Positions 24,389 to 33,355 of a DNA stretch of 64,000 bases are shown here, piece after piece; position 1 is the first letter of the stretch, and each line of letters opens with the position of its first letter. Under the pieces are notes generated by a model that was given only the letters and a program-made list of their open reading frames with translations, was not told the DNA's origin and searched no databases. A program made the translations under genes and the position numbers. The stretch is from Streptomyces nymphaeiformis (GTDB taxonomy: Bacteria; Actinomycetota; Actinomycetes; Streptomycetales; Streptomycetaceae): NCBI RefSeq assembly GCF_014203895.1, contig NZ_JACHJY010000003.1, positions 806,001 to 870,000 of the forward strand, written 5' to 3'.

Positions 24389-25798
24389 ATGAGGAGCCAG
24401 GGGCAGGCGGCCTGGGAGCTGCTGCTGCCGGCCGCAGGCGCTCCGCCGCGACGGCGGGGGCGGGCACTGCAGGAGGCACTGCGGGAGGCCGTGCGGTCGG
24501 GGCGGCTCGCGGCCGGGACGCGGCTGCCGTCGACCCGCGCGCTCGCGGCCGACCTCGGCGTCTCGCGGGGCCTCGTCACCGAGGCGTACGAACAGCTGAC
24601 GGCCGAGGGCTACCTGCGCAGCGACCGGGGCGCGGGGACCTGGGTGGGCGGCGCGGCCCGGGCTGCCACGCGCGGGGCCCGCGACCTGGCCGCCGGGACG
24701 CCCGGGATCCGGATCGACTTCCGTCCGGGGACGCCCGACCTGTCGCTGTTCCCGAGGAGCGCCTGGGCGGCGGCACAGCGGTCCGTGCTCACGCGGCTCC
24801 CCCACCCGTCGCTCGGCTACCCGGATCCGCGCGGGCTCCCCGCACTGCGCGAGGCCCTCGCCGCGCTGCTGGCGCGGCGGCGGGGCGTGGTGGCCGATCC
24901 CGAGCGGCTCGTGGTCTGTTCGGGCGTGGCACAGGCGTCGACCCTGCTCGGCTTCGTCCTACGCGCGCGTGGACACGACCGGGTCGGCATCGAGGACCCC
25001 GGCAGCCCCGAGCACGGGCGGCTGTTCGCCTCGACCGGCCTGGACACGGTGTGGCTGCCACTGGACGAGGACGGTCTGCGCCCGGGGCCACTCGCCGACT
25101 CCGGCGTACGGGCGGTGGTGGTGACGCCCTCGCACCAGTTCCCGTCCGGGATCAGCTGGTCGGCGGAACGCCGGGCCGCGCTCCTCGACTGGGCGCGCGC
25201 GGTGGACGGATACGTCCTGGAGGACGACTACGACGGCGACTTCCGCTACGACCGCGCCCCCGTCGGCGCGCTCCAGGGACTCGACCCCGAGCGGGTCGCC
25301 TACGCCGGCTCGGTCAGCAAGTCCCTCGCCCCGGGCCTGCGGCTCGGCTGGCTGCTCGTCCCGGAGGCGCTGCTCGACGAGGTCGTCGAACGCAAGCGGA
25401 CGATGGACCTCGGGAATCCCGTACTCGACCAGGCCGTCCTCGCGGAGTTCGTGACGCGCGGCGGGTACGACCGACAGCTCCGCCGCTGCCAACGCGCCTA
25501 CCGGGAGCGGCGGGACGCGCTCCTCGCCGCCCTCGCGGAACACCTGCCCGGCACCCGTGTGAGCGGCATCGCCGCCGGACTCCACGTCATCGCGCGCGTA
25601 CCGGCCGGTTTCGGGCCACCCGAGCGGTTCCTGGCACGGGCCGCGGAGGCCGGGGTGGCGCTGCGTTCCCTGGAGGAGTACGGCACGGCCCGGCCGGCGG
25701 ACGGGGACGTACGGCTCGTCATCGGGTACGCGCACCTGGCGCCTTCGGCCGTCACGACGGGGATCCGGCTGGTGGCGGAGGCGTTGGGGCGCGGGTGA
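24389..25798 (+). CDS. MocR-family (GntR-aminotransferase fusion) regulator
   Basis: 469 residues. N-terminal winged helix (LQEALREAVRSGRLAAGTRLPSTRALAADLGVSRGLVTEAYEQLTAEGYL) linked to a fold-type I aminotransferase domain (GTPDLSLFPRSAW, GYPDPRGLPALREALAALLARRRGV, VTPSHQFPSGISWSAERR, EDDYDGDFRYDR). The PLP-binding lysine is in YAGSVSKSLAPGLRLGW (about residue 310). Such proteins sense PLP, GABA or D-amino acids. No pdxST or gabT gene is adjacent; the divergent target is unclear, so autoregulation through the direct repeats upstream is the simplest reading. Confidence 0.93.
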   Translation: MRSQGQAAWELLLPAAGAPPRRRGRALQEALREAVRSGRLAAGTRLPSTRALAADLGVSRGLVTEAYEQLTAEGYLRSDRGAGTWVGGAARAATRGARDLAAGTPGIRIDFRPGTPDLSLFPRSAWAAAQRSVLTRLPHPSLGYPDPRGLPALREALAALLARRRGVVADPERLVVCSGVAQASTLLGFVLRARGHDRVGIEDPGSPEHGRLFASTGLDTVWLPLDEDGLRPGPLADSGVRAVVVTPSHQFPSGISWSAERRAALLDWARAVDGYVLEDDYDGDFRYDRAPVGALQGLDPERVAYAGSVSKSLAPGLRLGWLLVPEALLDEVVERKRTMDLGNPVLDQAVLAEFVTRGGYDRQLRRCQRAYRERRDALLAALAEHLPGTRVSGIAAGLHVIARVPAGFGPPERFLARAAEAGVALRSLEEYGTARPADGDVRLVIGYAHLAPSAVTTGIRLVAEALGRG

Positions 25799-25826
25799 CG
25801 GGGGTCGTGGATCCAGAATCCCGGGT

Positions 25827-25882
25827 GTTGGATCCGGGATGTTGGATCCCGGATGTTGGATCCGAAGTGTTGGATCCCGGAT
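25827..25882. repeat. four tandem 14-bp GTTGGATCC repeats
   Basis: Units at 25827, 25841, 25855 and 25869, each GTTGGATCCSGGAT or a close variant (third GTTGGATCCGAAGT). A further GGATCC follows directly. The same GGATCC-centred style recurs at 35614-35681, so this is a family of short intergenic tandem repeats. Confidence 0.9.
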
Positions 25883-25910
25883 CCAAAGCGGCCGGCGGCC
25901 AGGGCGATCT

Positions 25911-25932
25911 GTTCACGCGGGGTTGGTGTGGG
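25911..25932 (+). promoter_or_regulatory. weak PHO-box-like direct repeat upstream of phoD-type gene
   Basis: Two 11-base units, GTTCACGCGGG and GTTGGTGTGGG, are directly adjacent. Streptomyces PhoP binds adjacent 11-base repeats beginning GTTCA. The first unit fits well, the second poorly. The downstream gene encodes a PhoD-type phosphatase, a typical PhoP target. Confidence 0.3.
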
Positions 25933-26032
25933 CGCCGCACCCGGTCGTTAGGCATGGGGCGGCGCACTCGGCCGTCCGGCATGGGCCGGGGCGCCGTCCG
26001 TGACCGGAACGACCGACCCCGGAGGTCCTTTC

Positions 26033-27625
26033 ATGTCCCTTCCCCCGTCCGCCTCTTCCTCCTCCCCCGCCCGGCGGAGCATCCTGCGCGGCTCGCTGGC
26101 CGCGTCGGCGGCGCTCACCCTCGGCGGCACCGGCCTCGCCGCCCCGGCGTTCGCGCTCTCGGGCCGGCCCCGGGCCGAGTGGGGCGTGCAGGCCGGTGAC
26201 GTCACGGCCTCCTCCGGTCTGGTGTGGGTGCGTTCGGACCGGCCGGCGCGGATGCTCGTGGAGACCTCGGCGACCGAGTCCTTCCGGCACGCGCGCCGCC
26301 ACCTCGGGCCGCTGATCGGCGCGGACACGGACTTCACCGGTACGACCGCCCTACGCGGACTGCCGGCGGGCGAGCAGATCCACTACCGGGTCACCCTCGT
26401 CGATCCGGACGACCCGCGCCGGGCGGGCGAGCCGGTCCTCGGTACCTTCCGCACGGCCCCGGACCGGCGCCGGGGCGGGGTCCGCTTCCTGTGGTCCGGG
26501 GACATCGCGGGGCAGGGCTGGGGCATCAACCCGGACATCGGGGGCTTCCGCGCGTACGAGGAGATGCGCCGCCTCGACCCGGACTTCTTCCTGTGCAGCG
26601 GCGACACGATCTACGCCGACGGGGTCATCCAGCCGAGCGTGACCCTGCCGGACGGACGGATCTGGCGGAACGTCACGACGCCGGAGAAGTCGAAGGTCGC
26701 GGAGACCCTCGACGAGTACCGGGGCAACTTCCGCTACAACCTCCTCGACCACAACGTCCGGGCCTTCAACGCGCAGGTGCCGTCGGTGGTGCAGTGGGAC
26801 GACCACGAGGTGCGGAACAACTGGTACCCGGGGCAGATCCTGGACGACGCCCGCTACACGGAGAAGGACGTGGACGTCCTCGCGGCCCGCGCCTCGCAGG
26901 CGTTCGGCGAGTACTTCCCGGTCTCCACGCTCCACGCGCGCGGTGGGGGACGCGAGCGGCGGGTGCACCGGGTGGTGCGGTACGGGCCGCTGCTCGACGT
27001 GTTCGTGCTCGACATGCGCTCGTACCGGAACGCCAACTCGCCCGGCCGGCAGGCCGACGACACCACCGGCATCCTCGGTGCCGAGCAGCTCGCCTGGCTC
27101 AAGCGGGAGCTGGCCGCGTCCCGTGCGGTGTGGAAGGTGCTCGCTGCGGACATGCCGATCGGTCTGGTCGTCACGGACGGCGCGGCGAACTTCGAGGCGA
27201 TCGCCCAGGGCGACCCGGGCGTGCCGCTGGGCCGGGAGCTGCAGATCGCGGAGCTGCTGAGGTTCGTGAAGCACCGGCGGATCACCGGCACGGTGTGGCT
27301 GACGGCGGACGTCCACTACACCTCGGCGCAGCACTACGCGCCGGAGCGGGCGGCCTTCCAGGACTTCGCGCCGTTCTGGGAGTTCGTGTCCGGGCCGCTG
27401 GCGGCGGGCGGGTTCCCGGCGAACGCGCTGGACGCGACCTTCGGTCCGGAGCGGGTGTTCGTGCGGGCGCCGGAGCGGGCGAACCTGTCGCCGATGGAGA
27501 GCCCGCAGTACTTCGGCGAGGTCGACATCGACGGACACAGCGGGGAACTGACGGTACGGCTGCGGGCCGAGGGCGGCGCGGTGCTGTTCACCAAGGTGCT
27601 GCAGCCGGGGCGCGTCGGACAGTAA
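26033..27625 (+). CDS. PhoD-like alkaline phosphatase / phosphodiesterase (Tat-secreted)
   Basis: 530 residues. The N-terminus has a Tat signal (ARRSILRGSLAASAALTLGG, ending near AFA). An N-terminal beta domain precedes the PhoD metallophosphatase domain, with GDIAGQGWG, FLCSGDTIYADG, VQWDDHEVRNNW, FVLDMRSYRNAN and LTADVHYTSAQHY as metal-ligand motifs. PhoD enzymes use calcium and iron to release phosphate from mono- and diesters outside the cell. GGAGG lies 12 bases before the ATG. A PHO-box-like repeat upstream is weak. Confidence 0.93.
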   Translation: MSLPPSASSSSPARRSILRGSLAASAALTLGGTGLAAPAFALSGRPRAEWGVQAGDVTASSGLVWVRSDRPARMLVETSATESFRHARRHLGPLIGADTDFTGTTALRGLPAGEQIHYRVTLVDPDDPRRAGEPVLGTFRTAPDRRRGGVRFLWSGDIAGQGWGINPDIGGFRAYEEMRRLDPDFFLCSGDTIYADGVIQPSVTLPDGRIWRNVTTPEKSKVAETLDEYRGNFRYNLLDHNVRAFNAQVPSVVQWDDHEVRNNWYPGQILDDARYTEKDVDVLAARASQAFGEYFPVSTLHARGGGRERRVHRVVRYGPLLDVFVLDMRSYRNANSPGRQADDTTGILGAEQLAWLKRELAASRAVWKVLAADMPIGLVVTDGAANFEAIAQGDPGVPLGRELQIAELLRFVKHRRITGTVWLTADVHYTSAQHYAPERAAFQDFAPFWEFVSGPLAAGGFPANALDATFGPERVFVRAPERANLSPMESPQYFGEVDIDGHSGELTVRLRAEGGAVLFTKVLQPGRVGQ

Positions 27626-27795
27626 CCCCTGGTCGGGGCGGGCGCCGCTGATTGTCAGTGGGGGGTCGTAACGTCGTTCCCATGACGCGATCCGTACAGG
27701 CGCTCGCCTCCGTCCGGCCGTCCGCGCCGGGGCCTACGGGCTCCGGCCGCGGTTCGGGTCGTTCTCCGGCCGCGGCAGAACGGGACGGGGGGAGC

Positions 27796-30651
27796 ATGGG
27801 AACGGGGAGGGCTGACGACGTGGTGGCTGGTGCGGGTGACAGCACGGGGGTTCGTGCGGGTGAGGACGTGACGGCTCGCGCGGGCGGTGGCGGGCAGGGG
27901 GACGCCCGCGTCGAGGAACTGCTCGCGGCGGTGCGCGACGGGGAGGCCGCCCGGATGCCGGGGCTCCTGGAGCCGCTGGACGCCGCCGCCCGCAAGGCCG
28001 CGCTCGCTCGGCTCAAGGAGTTGCGCGCGGAGGTGCGTGCCGGGAAGTGGGCGACGCCGCCGTACCACCCGAACCGGATCCGCAGCGCGCTGTACGTGGC
28101 GGGGGCCGGCTGTCACCCGACGGCCGCGGCCGCCGCGAGCTGGCTCGGCGCGCGCGACCTGTTGATCTGGGAGGAGGACAAGGTCCTGGCCCTCGAGGTG
28201 CTCGGCGACCGGGACCCCGAGTGGGCGGCGGACCTGGCGGGGCGCCTGGCCAAGCGCCGGACGGCGGCGGAGAACAGCTACCCGCTGTTGCACGGGCTCA
28301 TGGTCCGCTCCGGGTACAGGGTGCCGCCGACCGACGGCTACGTGACCGGCTGGGCCTGGCACATCACGGACGATCGGCTCGTGGAGCGTCTCCGGGAGGA
28401 CCCGCAGACCCCGGTCCTGGTGGCGCACGCGCTCGCGATGGCCGAGCCGCCCGAGCGGCTGGCCCGGTCCCTCGGCCGCCGACCGGAGCGGTACTGGCCC
28501 TTCGCCCTGCGGACGCTCGTCGAGGAAGGGATCCTGGACCGGGCGCAGATCCTGGACGTGTGCGTGTCGCGGCTGCTGCGCGGCGGCCCCATCCGGAACC
28601 TCCGCCTGCCGCTGGAGATGGTGCGGCTGCTCGCACCGGACGCGGAGGAGCTGCGGCAGCGGATCCCGGACTGGGTCGGGATCGCGGCCGAGGCGCCGTC
28701 GCTCGTCGCCGGGTACGCCCAGGACGTCCTGGTGGAGCTCGCCTCGGCGGAGCTCCTGCCGGTCGGGGCGCTGGCCGAGATGACGGCCGGTGTTCTCTTC
28801 CGTACCGAGAAGAAGCTCGTACGGGCCCAGTTGGCGCTGGTCGGCAAGGTGCTGGCCCGGGAGCCGGGCGCGGCCGGGGAGCTGCTGCCCGCCGTGACGG
28901 AGGCCTTCGCGAGCGAGGACACCGACGTGCAGGAGCGGGCCCTCAAGCTGGTCGGCCGCCATCTGCCGGCCGTGGACGCCGAGGTCCGACGCGAGCTGGC
29001 CGAGGCCGCCGGTCTCCTGGGCCCGACGCACCGGCAGGCCGCCGAGGAGCTGTTCGGCGCGGACCTGGAGCAGGAGGCGCGGCTTCCGTACGAGGAGATC
29101 CTGCCGCCGGTGCCGGAGCCGCAGCGGCTCGCGCCTGCGGCGACGACGGTCGAGGAGCTGATGGCGCAGCTGGTGGTGAGGCGCCTGGCGGAGGAGCCCG
29201 CGGCCTTCGAGCGGGCGCTCGACGGGTTGGTGCGGCACGCGCACGCCGACCGGGCGGCCGTGGCGGAAGCGGTGCGGGAGGCCTTCCCCCGGCCGCGATG
29301 GGAGCAGGAGCCCCACTACTTCACGCACGAGACCCATGGGGTCCATGTGGTGCTCGCGGGGCTGCTCGGGGTCCTGGACCCGGCGCTCGTCGATGTCCGC
29401 AGGACCCAGGGGCACGGTTCCGTCGCCTGTCTCCACCAGGCTCTGTCGGGGGTCCTCGACGCCCGGCTGTGGGAGGCCGCCGGCCTCGTCGGCACGGCCG
29501 CGCTGCCGTTCCTGCTCGCCACGCCGACCTGGCACACGGGGGCGATCGACCCGCTGGTCCTGGTGGACCGACTGCGGGAGTACCGGGACGCCGGCGTCGA
29601 GCCCGCTCCGACCGATCTCGCGCAGGCCCTGGTCCGGGTGCTGCGAGCCGATCCGTCGGCGGAGCGGGCGGCCGAGGAGGCCGCGGCGCTCGGCACCGAG
29701 CCCGGCCGACGGCTCGCCGCCTGGCTGCGAGGGGAGGCGACCGCCGCAAGAGCCGTCCAGGGCGCGGCAGCCGACGAGCCGGTCCCGAGCGCGACGGCCG
29801 ACGAGCCGGTCCCGAGCGCGTCCGGCGGCGGGGCTGTCGCTGATGCGGCCTCCGTCGGGGCCACCGTGCGTTTCCTCCAGCGCGACGAGGACAGGACCCT
29901 TCGCAGGCTGTGGCTGGCCGACCGCCTCGTCGTCGGGATCGACGAGCACCCCGCCGTGCGGGCGGAGTTCCCGCCCGCCTTCCAATGGCTCGGTGGCGCC
30001 CTGGAGGCGACTCCGCGCCGCTGCACCCACTGGATAGAGGGCCGTGCGCAGTGGTCGACGGTGCTGCCGGCCGACCGCGAGGTGTTCGCGGCCTGTCTCC
30101 TGCCGACGCTCACGAGCAGCACCGAGGGGGACTCGCGCGGCACGACCGAGCCGCTGACCGCGCTGGTCGAGGCCGAAGGTCCGGTCGGAAGGGCGGTCCT
30201 GCTGGCCCTTGCCTTCGGTCTCGGCTGTGTGGACGCGGACGACCGGCTGCGCGCGGTGGACGCCGTGCTCGTCCTGGCGGCGCGGGGCGAGCTGGACGCC
30301 CGGGGGCTCGGTGCGGAGCTGGCGTGGCTGGTCGCGGAGGGTTCGGTGAAGCCGAACCGGCTGGCGGACGCGGCCCGAACGGCGGCCGCCACGGGCGCGT
30401 ACGGGACGGTCTGGGCGGTGCTCGCGGCGATGCTCCCGGAGCTGCTCGCCGCGGCGAAGCCGGTACGGGGGCTCGGCGAGGTCCTCGCGGTCGCCGCCGA
30501 CTGCGTGGAGCGGTGCGGGGCCGTCGGCGAGGTCTCCGGGCTCGGCGCGTCGGCCTCGGGACGGGGTTCCTCGCAGCTGGTGGTGCAGGCCAAGCGGCTG
30601 CTGGGCGCACTCCGTCAGGGGGTCGATCAGCCGCCGACAGAAACGGTCTGA
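27796..30651 (+). CDS. large DUF6493-like helical-repeat protein
   Basis: About 951 residues, cytoplasmic, without membrane segments. From about residue 30 on it is built of alpha-helical leucine/alanine-rich repeats (HEAT-like) such as VEELLAAVRDGEAARMPGLL and RAQLALVGKVLAREPGAAGELLPAVTEAF. I associate the pattern with DUF6493 proteins of Streptomyces, which often sit beside SWIM zinc-finger or VWA/AAA genes; none is here. The start is uncertain: ATG 27796 has GGGGGAG just upstream; ATG 27682 and GTG 27868 are in frame. A Pro/Ser/Ala linker with two ATADEPVPSA-like copies sits around residue 660. Function unknown. Confidence 0.8.
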   Translation: MGTGRADDVVAGAGDSTGVRAGEDVTARAGGGGQGDARVEELLAAVRDGEAARMPGLLEPLDAAARKAALARLKELRAEVRAGKWATPPYHPNRIRSALYVAGAGCHPTAAAAASWLGARDLLIWEEDKVLALEVLGDRDPEWAADLAGRLAKRRTAAENSYPLLHGLMVRSGYRVPPTDGYVTGWAWHITDDRLVERLREDPQTPVLVAHALAMAEPPERLARSLGRRPERYWPFALRTLVEEGILDRAQILDVCVSRLLRGGPIRNLRLPLEMVRLLAPDAEELRQRIPDWVGIAAEAPSLVAGYAQDVLVELASAELLPVGALAEMTAGVLFRTEKKLVRAQLALVGKVLAREPGAAGELLPAVTEAFASEDTDVQERALKLVGRHLPAVDAEVRRELAEAAGLLGPTHRQAAEELFGADLEQEARLPYEEILPPVPEPQRLAPAATTVEELMAQLVVRRLAEEPAAFERALDGLVRHAHADRAAVAEAVREAFPRPRWEQEPHYFTHETHGVHVVLAGLLGVLDPALVDVRRTQGHGSVACLHQALSGVLDARLWEAAGLVGTAALPFLLATPTWHTGAIDPLVLVDRLREYRDAGVEPAPTDLAQALVRVLRADPSAERAAEEAAALGTEPGRRLAAWLRGEATAARAVQGAAADEPVPSATADEPVPSASGGGAVADAASVGATVRFLQRDEDRTLRRLWLADRLVVGIDEHPAVRAEFPPAFQWLGGALEATPRRCTHWIEGRAQWSTVLPADREVFAACLLPTLTSSTEGDSRGTTEPLTALVEAEGPVGRAVLLALAFGLGCVDADDRLRAVDAVLVLAARGELDARGLGAELAWLVAEGSVKPNRLADAARTAAATGAYGTVWAVLAAMLPELLAAAKPVRGLGEVLAVAADCVERCGAVGEVSGLGASASGRGSSQLVVQAKRLLGALRQGVDQPPTETV

Positions 30652-30691
30652 ATCGGTTCTTAATCCGCCAGATCGGCGCTTAACCCGTCAG
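30652..30691. promoter_or_regulatory. two adjacent 20-bp direct repeats with CTTAA core
   Basis: ATCGGTTCTTAATCCGCCAG (30652-30671) and ATCGGCGCTTAACCCGTCAG (30672-30691) match at 16 of 20 positions. A 20-base period equals about two helical turns. They begin right after the preceding stop codon and 49 bases upstream of the membrane-ACT-GNAT gene. CGTGATCACG (30704-30713) is a perfect palindrome nearby. Confidence 0.5.
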
Positions 30692-30739
30692 TCACAAAGC
30701 GTTCGTGATCACGCAACACCGCTGGGTCACAGTGAAGCC

Positions 30740-32158
30740 ATGACCGATGTGACGTCTTCGAAGAGCGCCCACCGTCCGCACCACTGGCGGCACGACCTGA
30801 TCGAGCTCGCCGCCCTGTTCACCGCCGTGGTGGTGGCCGACACGATCGCCAAGACCGTGGTCAAGGGCCATGACGGCCCCTACCTCCTGGTCTTCTCGGC
30901 GATCGCGCTGGTCGCCACCGCCGCGTTCCACACCTGGTGGGCGCGGCGGCACAGTCATGCCAGCCCTGCCCCACCCGCCGGCCTCCCGGCGGCGGCCGGG
31001 TCCGAGCGGAGCGAGAGCGGGGACGAGTCCGCGGCCCCGGCCGAGACCACGCTGTGGCGGATGCGGACCACCGTCGCGGACACCCCGGGCAGCCTCGCCG
31101 CGCTCTGCACGGTCCTCGCCCGCCTCGGCGTGGACATCCTCACCCTGCAGACGCATCCGCTCGGTGACGGCACGGTCGACGAGTTCCTGCTGCGCGCCCC
31201 CGCCGACCTCTCCGCGCAGGCCCTCGCCCGTGAGACGGCGGCGGCCGGCGGCCGTGACACCTGGACCGAGCGGGCCGACGCCCACGACCTGGTGGACACG
31301 CCCACCCGGGTCCTCGGCCTGGCCACCCGTACCGCGCTCGACGCGGCCGAACTGCCGCTCGCGCTGCGCCAGCTCCTCGGCCGCTGCACCCTCCACTCCG
31401 TGCCGGCCGTCTCGCTCACCGGCCGCCCCACCGGCGAACAGGCCCCGGTGGAAGGAGTCCTGGAGGAGACCGTGATGCGGCTGCGCGACCCGCACGGCGG
31501 CACCCTCATCATCGAGCGGCCCTATCTGCCCTTCACCCCGACCGAGTTCGCCCGGGCCCGCGCCCTCGTCGAGCTCGACGCCCGCCTCGGCCCCCGCCTC
31601 CCGCGCAGCCGGGACGTGCTGACCCTGCCGGAGGGCAACGAGATCACCGTGCGCCGCGCCGACCAGCGCGACCTGGCCGCCGCGCGCGCCATGCACGACC
31701 GCTGCTCGGCCCGCACCCTGGGCCTGCGCTACCACGGCCCGGTCGGCGACGCCGACCGCTACCTCGACCACCTGCTCAGCCCCCGCTTCGGCCGTACCCT
31801 CGCCGTGCAGACGACCTCCGGCCGCCTCGTCGCCCTCGGCCACCTGCTGTGGGACGGCGACGAGACCGAGGTCGCTCTCCTCGTCGAGGACGACTGGCAG
31901 CGGCGCGGCATCGGATCCGAGCTCCTCGGCCGACTGGTGGCGATGGCCGAGGAGACCGGCTGCGACAGCGTGTACGCCGTGACGCAGTCCTCCAACACGG
32001 GGATGGTGGCCGCGATGCGGGCGCTGAACCTCCCCCTCGACTACCAGATCGAGGAGGGCACCCTGGTGATCACCGCCCGGCTGGCCTCGGCATCGCGACC
32101 GGCCGCCCGGACGCAGCAGGAGCAGCCGCACGAAGGGACCCGGCCGGCGGAGCGCTGA
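30740..32158 (+). CDS. membrane-anchored ACT-GNAT acetyltransferase fusion
   Basis: 472 residues. Two predicted membrane helices (about 20-42 and 47-66, ending HTWWARR) are followed by a Pro/Ala/Ser linker. An ACT domain lies at about 105-160 (RMRTTVADTPGSLAALCTVLARLGVDILTLQT), then a middle region, and a C-terminal GNAT domain lies at about 300-450 (ITVRRADQRDLAAARAMHDRC, EDDWQRRGIGSELLGRLVAMAEETG). Actinomycete GNAT proteins with ACT or cNMP domains are amino-acid- or nucleotide-gated protein lysine acetylases. The membrane anchor makes this one unusual. Its 3' end overlaps the convergent methionine gamma-lyase-like gene by 89 bases. Confidence 0.88.
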   Translation: MTDVTSSKSAHRPHHWRHDLIELAALFTAVVVADTIAKTVVKGHDGPYLLVFSAIALVATAAFHTWWARRHSHASPAPPAGLPAAAGSERSESGDESAAPAETTLWRMRTTVADTPGSLAALCTVLARLGVDILTLQTHPLGDGTVDEFLLRAPADLSAQALARETAAAGGRDTWTERADAHDLVDTPTRVLGLATRTALDAAELPLALRQLLGRCTLHSVPAVSLTGRPTGEQAPVEGVLEETVMRLRDPHGGTLIIERPYLPFTPTEFARARALVELDARLGPRLPRSRDVLTLPEGNEITVRRADQRDLAAARAMHDRCSARTLGLRYHGPVGDADRYLDHLLSPRFGRTLAVQTTSGRLVALGHLLWDGDETEVALLVEDDWQRRGIGSELLGRLVAMAEETGCDSVYAVTQSSNTGMVAAMRALNLPLDYQIEEGTLVITARLASASRPAARTQQEQPHEGTRPAER

Positions 32159-33296
32159 GCGCCTGGGTCAGGTCGCGCCACAGGTCCTCGACGTCCTCCA
32201 GGCCGACCGACATCCGCAGCAGCCGGTCGCTGACGCCCGCCGAACGCCGGTCTCCCTCGGCCACGATCCGGTGGCTGATGGAGGCCGGGTGCTGGATGAG
32301 GGTGTCGACGCTGCCGAGACTGACCGCCGGGGTGATGAGCCGTACCCCGGCGATCACGTCGTGCGGGTCCCCGTACACCTCGAAGGCGATCATCGCGCCG
32401 CCGATCCGCGGGTAGTGGACGCGGGCGATCCGGGGGTCGGTGGCGAGCCGCCGGACCAGCTCCGCGGCCGTCGAGGACGCCGCCCTGACCCGTACCGGAA
32501 GGGTGGACAGGCCGCGCAGCAGCAGATATCCGGCGAGCGGGTGGAGCACCCCTCCGGTGGCGAAGCGGATCTGACGGAGGGTACGGGCGAACTCCTCGTC
32601 GCAGGCGACGACCCCGCCCATGACGTCGCCGTGGCCGCCGAGGTACTTGGTGGCGCTGTGCAGCACGATGCGCGCGCCCTGCTCGACGGGCCGCTGGAGC
32701 ACCGGCGTGGCGAAGGTGTTGTCGACGAGCAGCGGGACGGAGCCGCAGGAGTGGGCGAGGGCCCTGATGTCGGCCTCGGCGAGCGTCGGGTTGGCGGGCG
32801 ACTCGACCACGACGAGGCAGGTGTCGGGGCGGAGGGCGTCGGTGACGCCCGCCGGATCGGTCCACGTCACCTCGGTGCCGAGCAGCCCGGCGTCGAGGAG
32901 GTGGTCGCTGCAGCCGTAGAGCGGGCGGACGGCGACGACGTGGCGCAGGCCCTGGCTCGCCCGTGCGAGGAGCACGGCGGTGAGGGCGGCCATGCCGCTG
33001 GCGAAGGCGACGGCGGCCTCGGCGCCCTCCAGGCGGGCGAGGGCGTCCTCGAAGCGGGCGACGGTCGGGTTGTCGAGCCGGGCGTAGACCGGCGGCCCGT
33101 CGAGCCGGGCGCCGGTGGTGGCGAACTCGTCGATGCGGGCGGCCTCGGCCCGGGCGTCGTACGAGGGGTAGGTGGTGGACAGGTCGAGCGGCGGGGCGTG
33201 CAGCCCGAGGCCGGCGAGGTCTTCGCGGCCGGCGTGCACGGCTTCGGTGGCAAGGGCCCTCGGGATGGCCGAGAGGCCGTGATCCATGGCGTCCAT
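32070..33296 (-). CDS. methionine gamma-lyase-like PLP enzyme
   Basis: 408 residues, Cys/Met metabolism PLP family. It has [13 protein letters not shown] (Tyr/Arg phosphate grip), [19 protein letters not shown], the PLP lysine in [12 protein letters not shown] (Lys217) and [17 protein letters not shown] near the end. Cys129 in RPLYGCS matches the active-site cysteine that distinguishes methionine gamma-lyase from cystathionine gamma-synthase and lyase. It should convert methionine to methanethiol, ammonia and 2-oxobutyrate. Cystathionine lyase is the alternative. It is divergent from an Lrp-type regulator, like mdeA/mdeR of pseudomonads. The ATG at 33296 or 33287 is the start. Confidence 0.85.
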   Translation of the reverse strand: MDAMDHGLSAIPRALATEAVHAGREDLAGLGLHAPPLDLSTTYPSYDARAEAARIDEFATTGARLDGPPVYARLDNPTVARFEDALARLEGAEAAVAFASGMAALTAVLLARASQGLRHVVAVRPLYGCSDHLLDAGLLGTEVTWTDPAGVTDALRPDTCLVVVESPANPTLAEADIRALAHSCGSVPLLVDNTFATPVLQRPVEQGARIVLHSATKYLGGHGDVMGGVVACDEEFARTLRQIRFATGGVLHPLAGYLLLRGLSTLPVRVRAASSTAAELVRRLATDPRIARVHYPRIGGAMIAFEVYGDPHDVIAGVRLITPAVSLGSVDTLIQHPASISHRIVAEGDRRSAGVSDRLLRMSVGLEDVEDLWRDLTQALSAPPAGSLRAAAPAASGRPVAMPRPAGR

Positions 33297-33323
33297 GGCG
33301 GCACTGTGAACGGATACCGGGAA

Positions 33324-33346
33324 GTAGCGCGAAATCACCGTGCTAC
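33324..33346. promoter_or_regulatory. GTAGC-n13-GCTAC inverted repeat between MGL and Lrp genes
   Basis: GTAGC (33324-33328) and GCTAC (33342-33346) are separated by 13 A/T-richer bases, in the 59-base gap between the divergent lyase and Lrp genes. The symmetry and length suit an Lrp/AsnC dimer site. Binding is inferred. Confidence 0.45.
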
Positions 33347-33355
33347 GTTCGCCAG

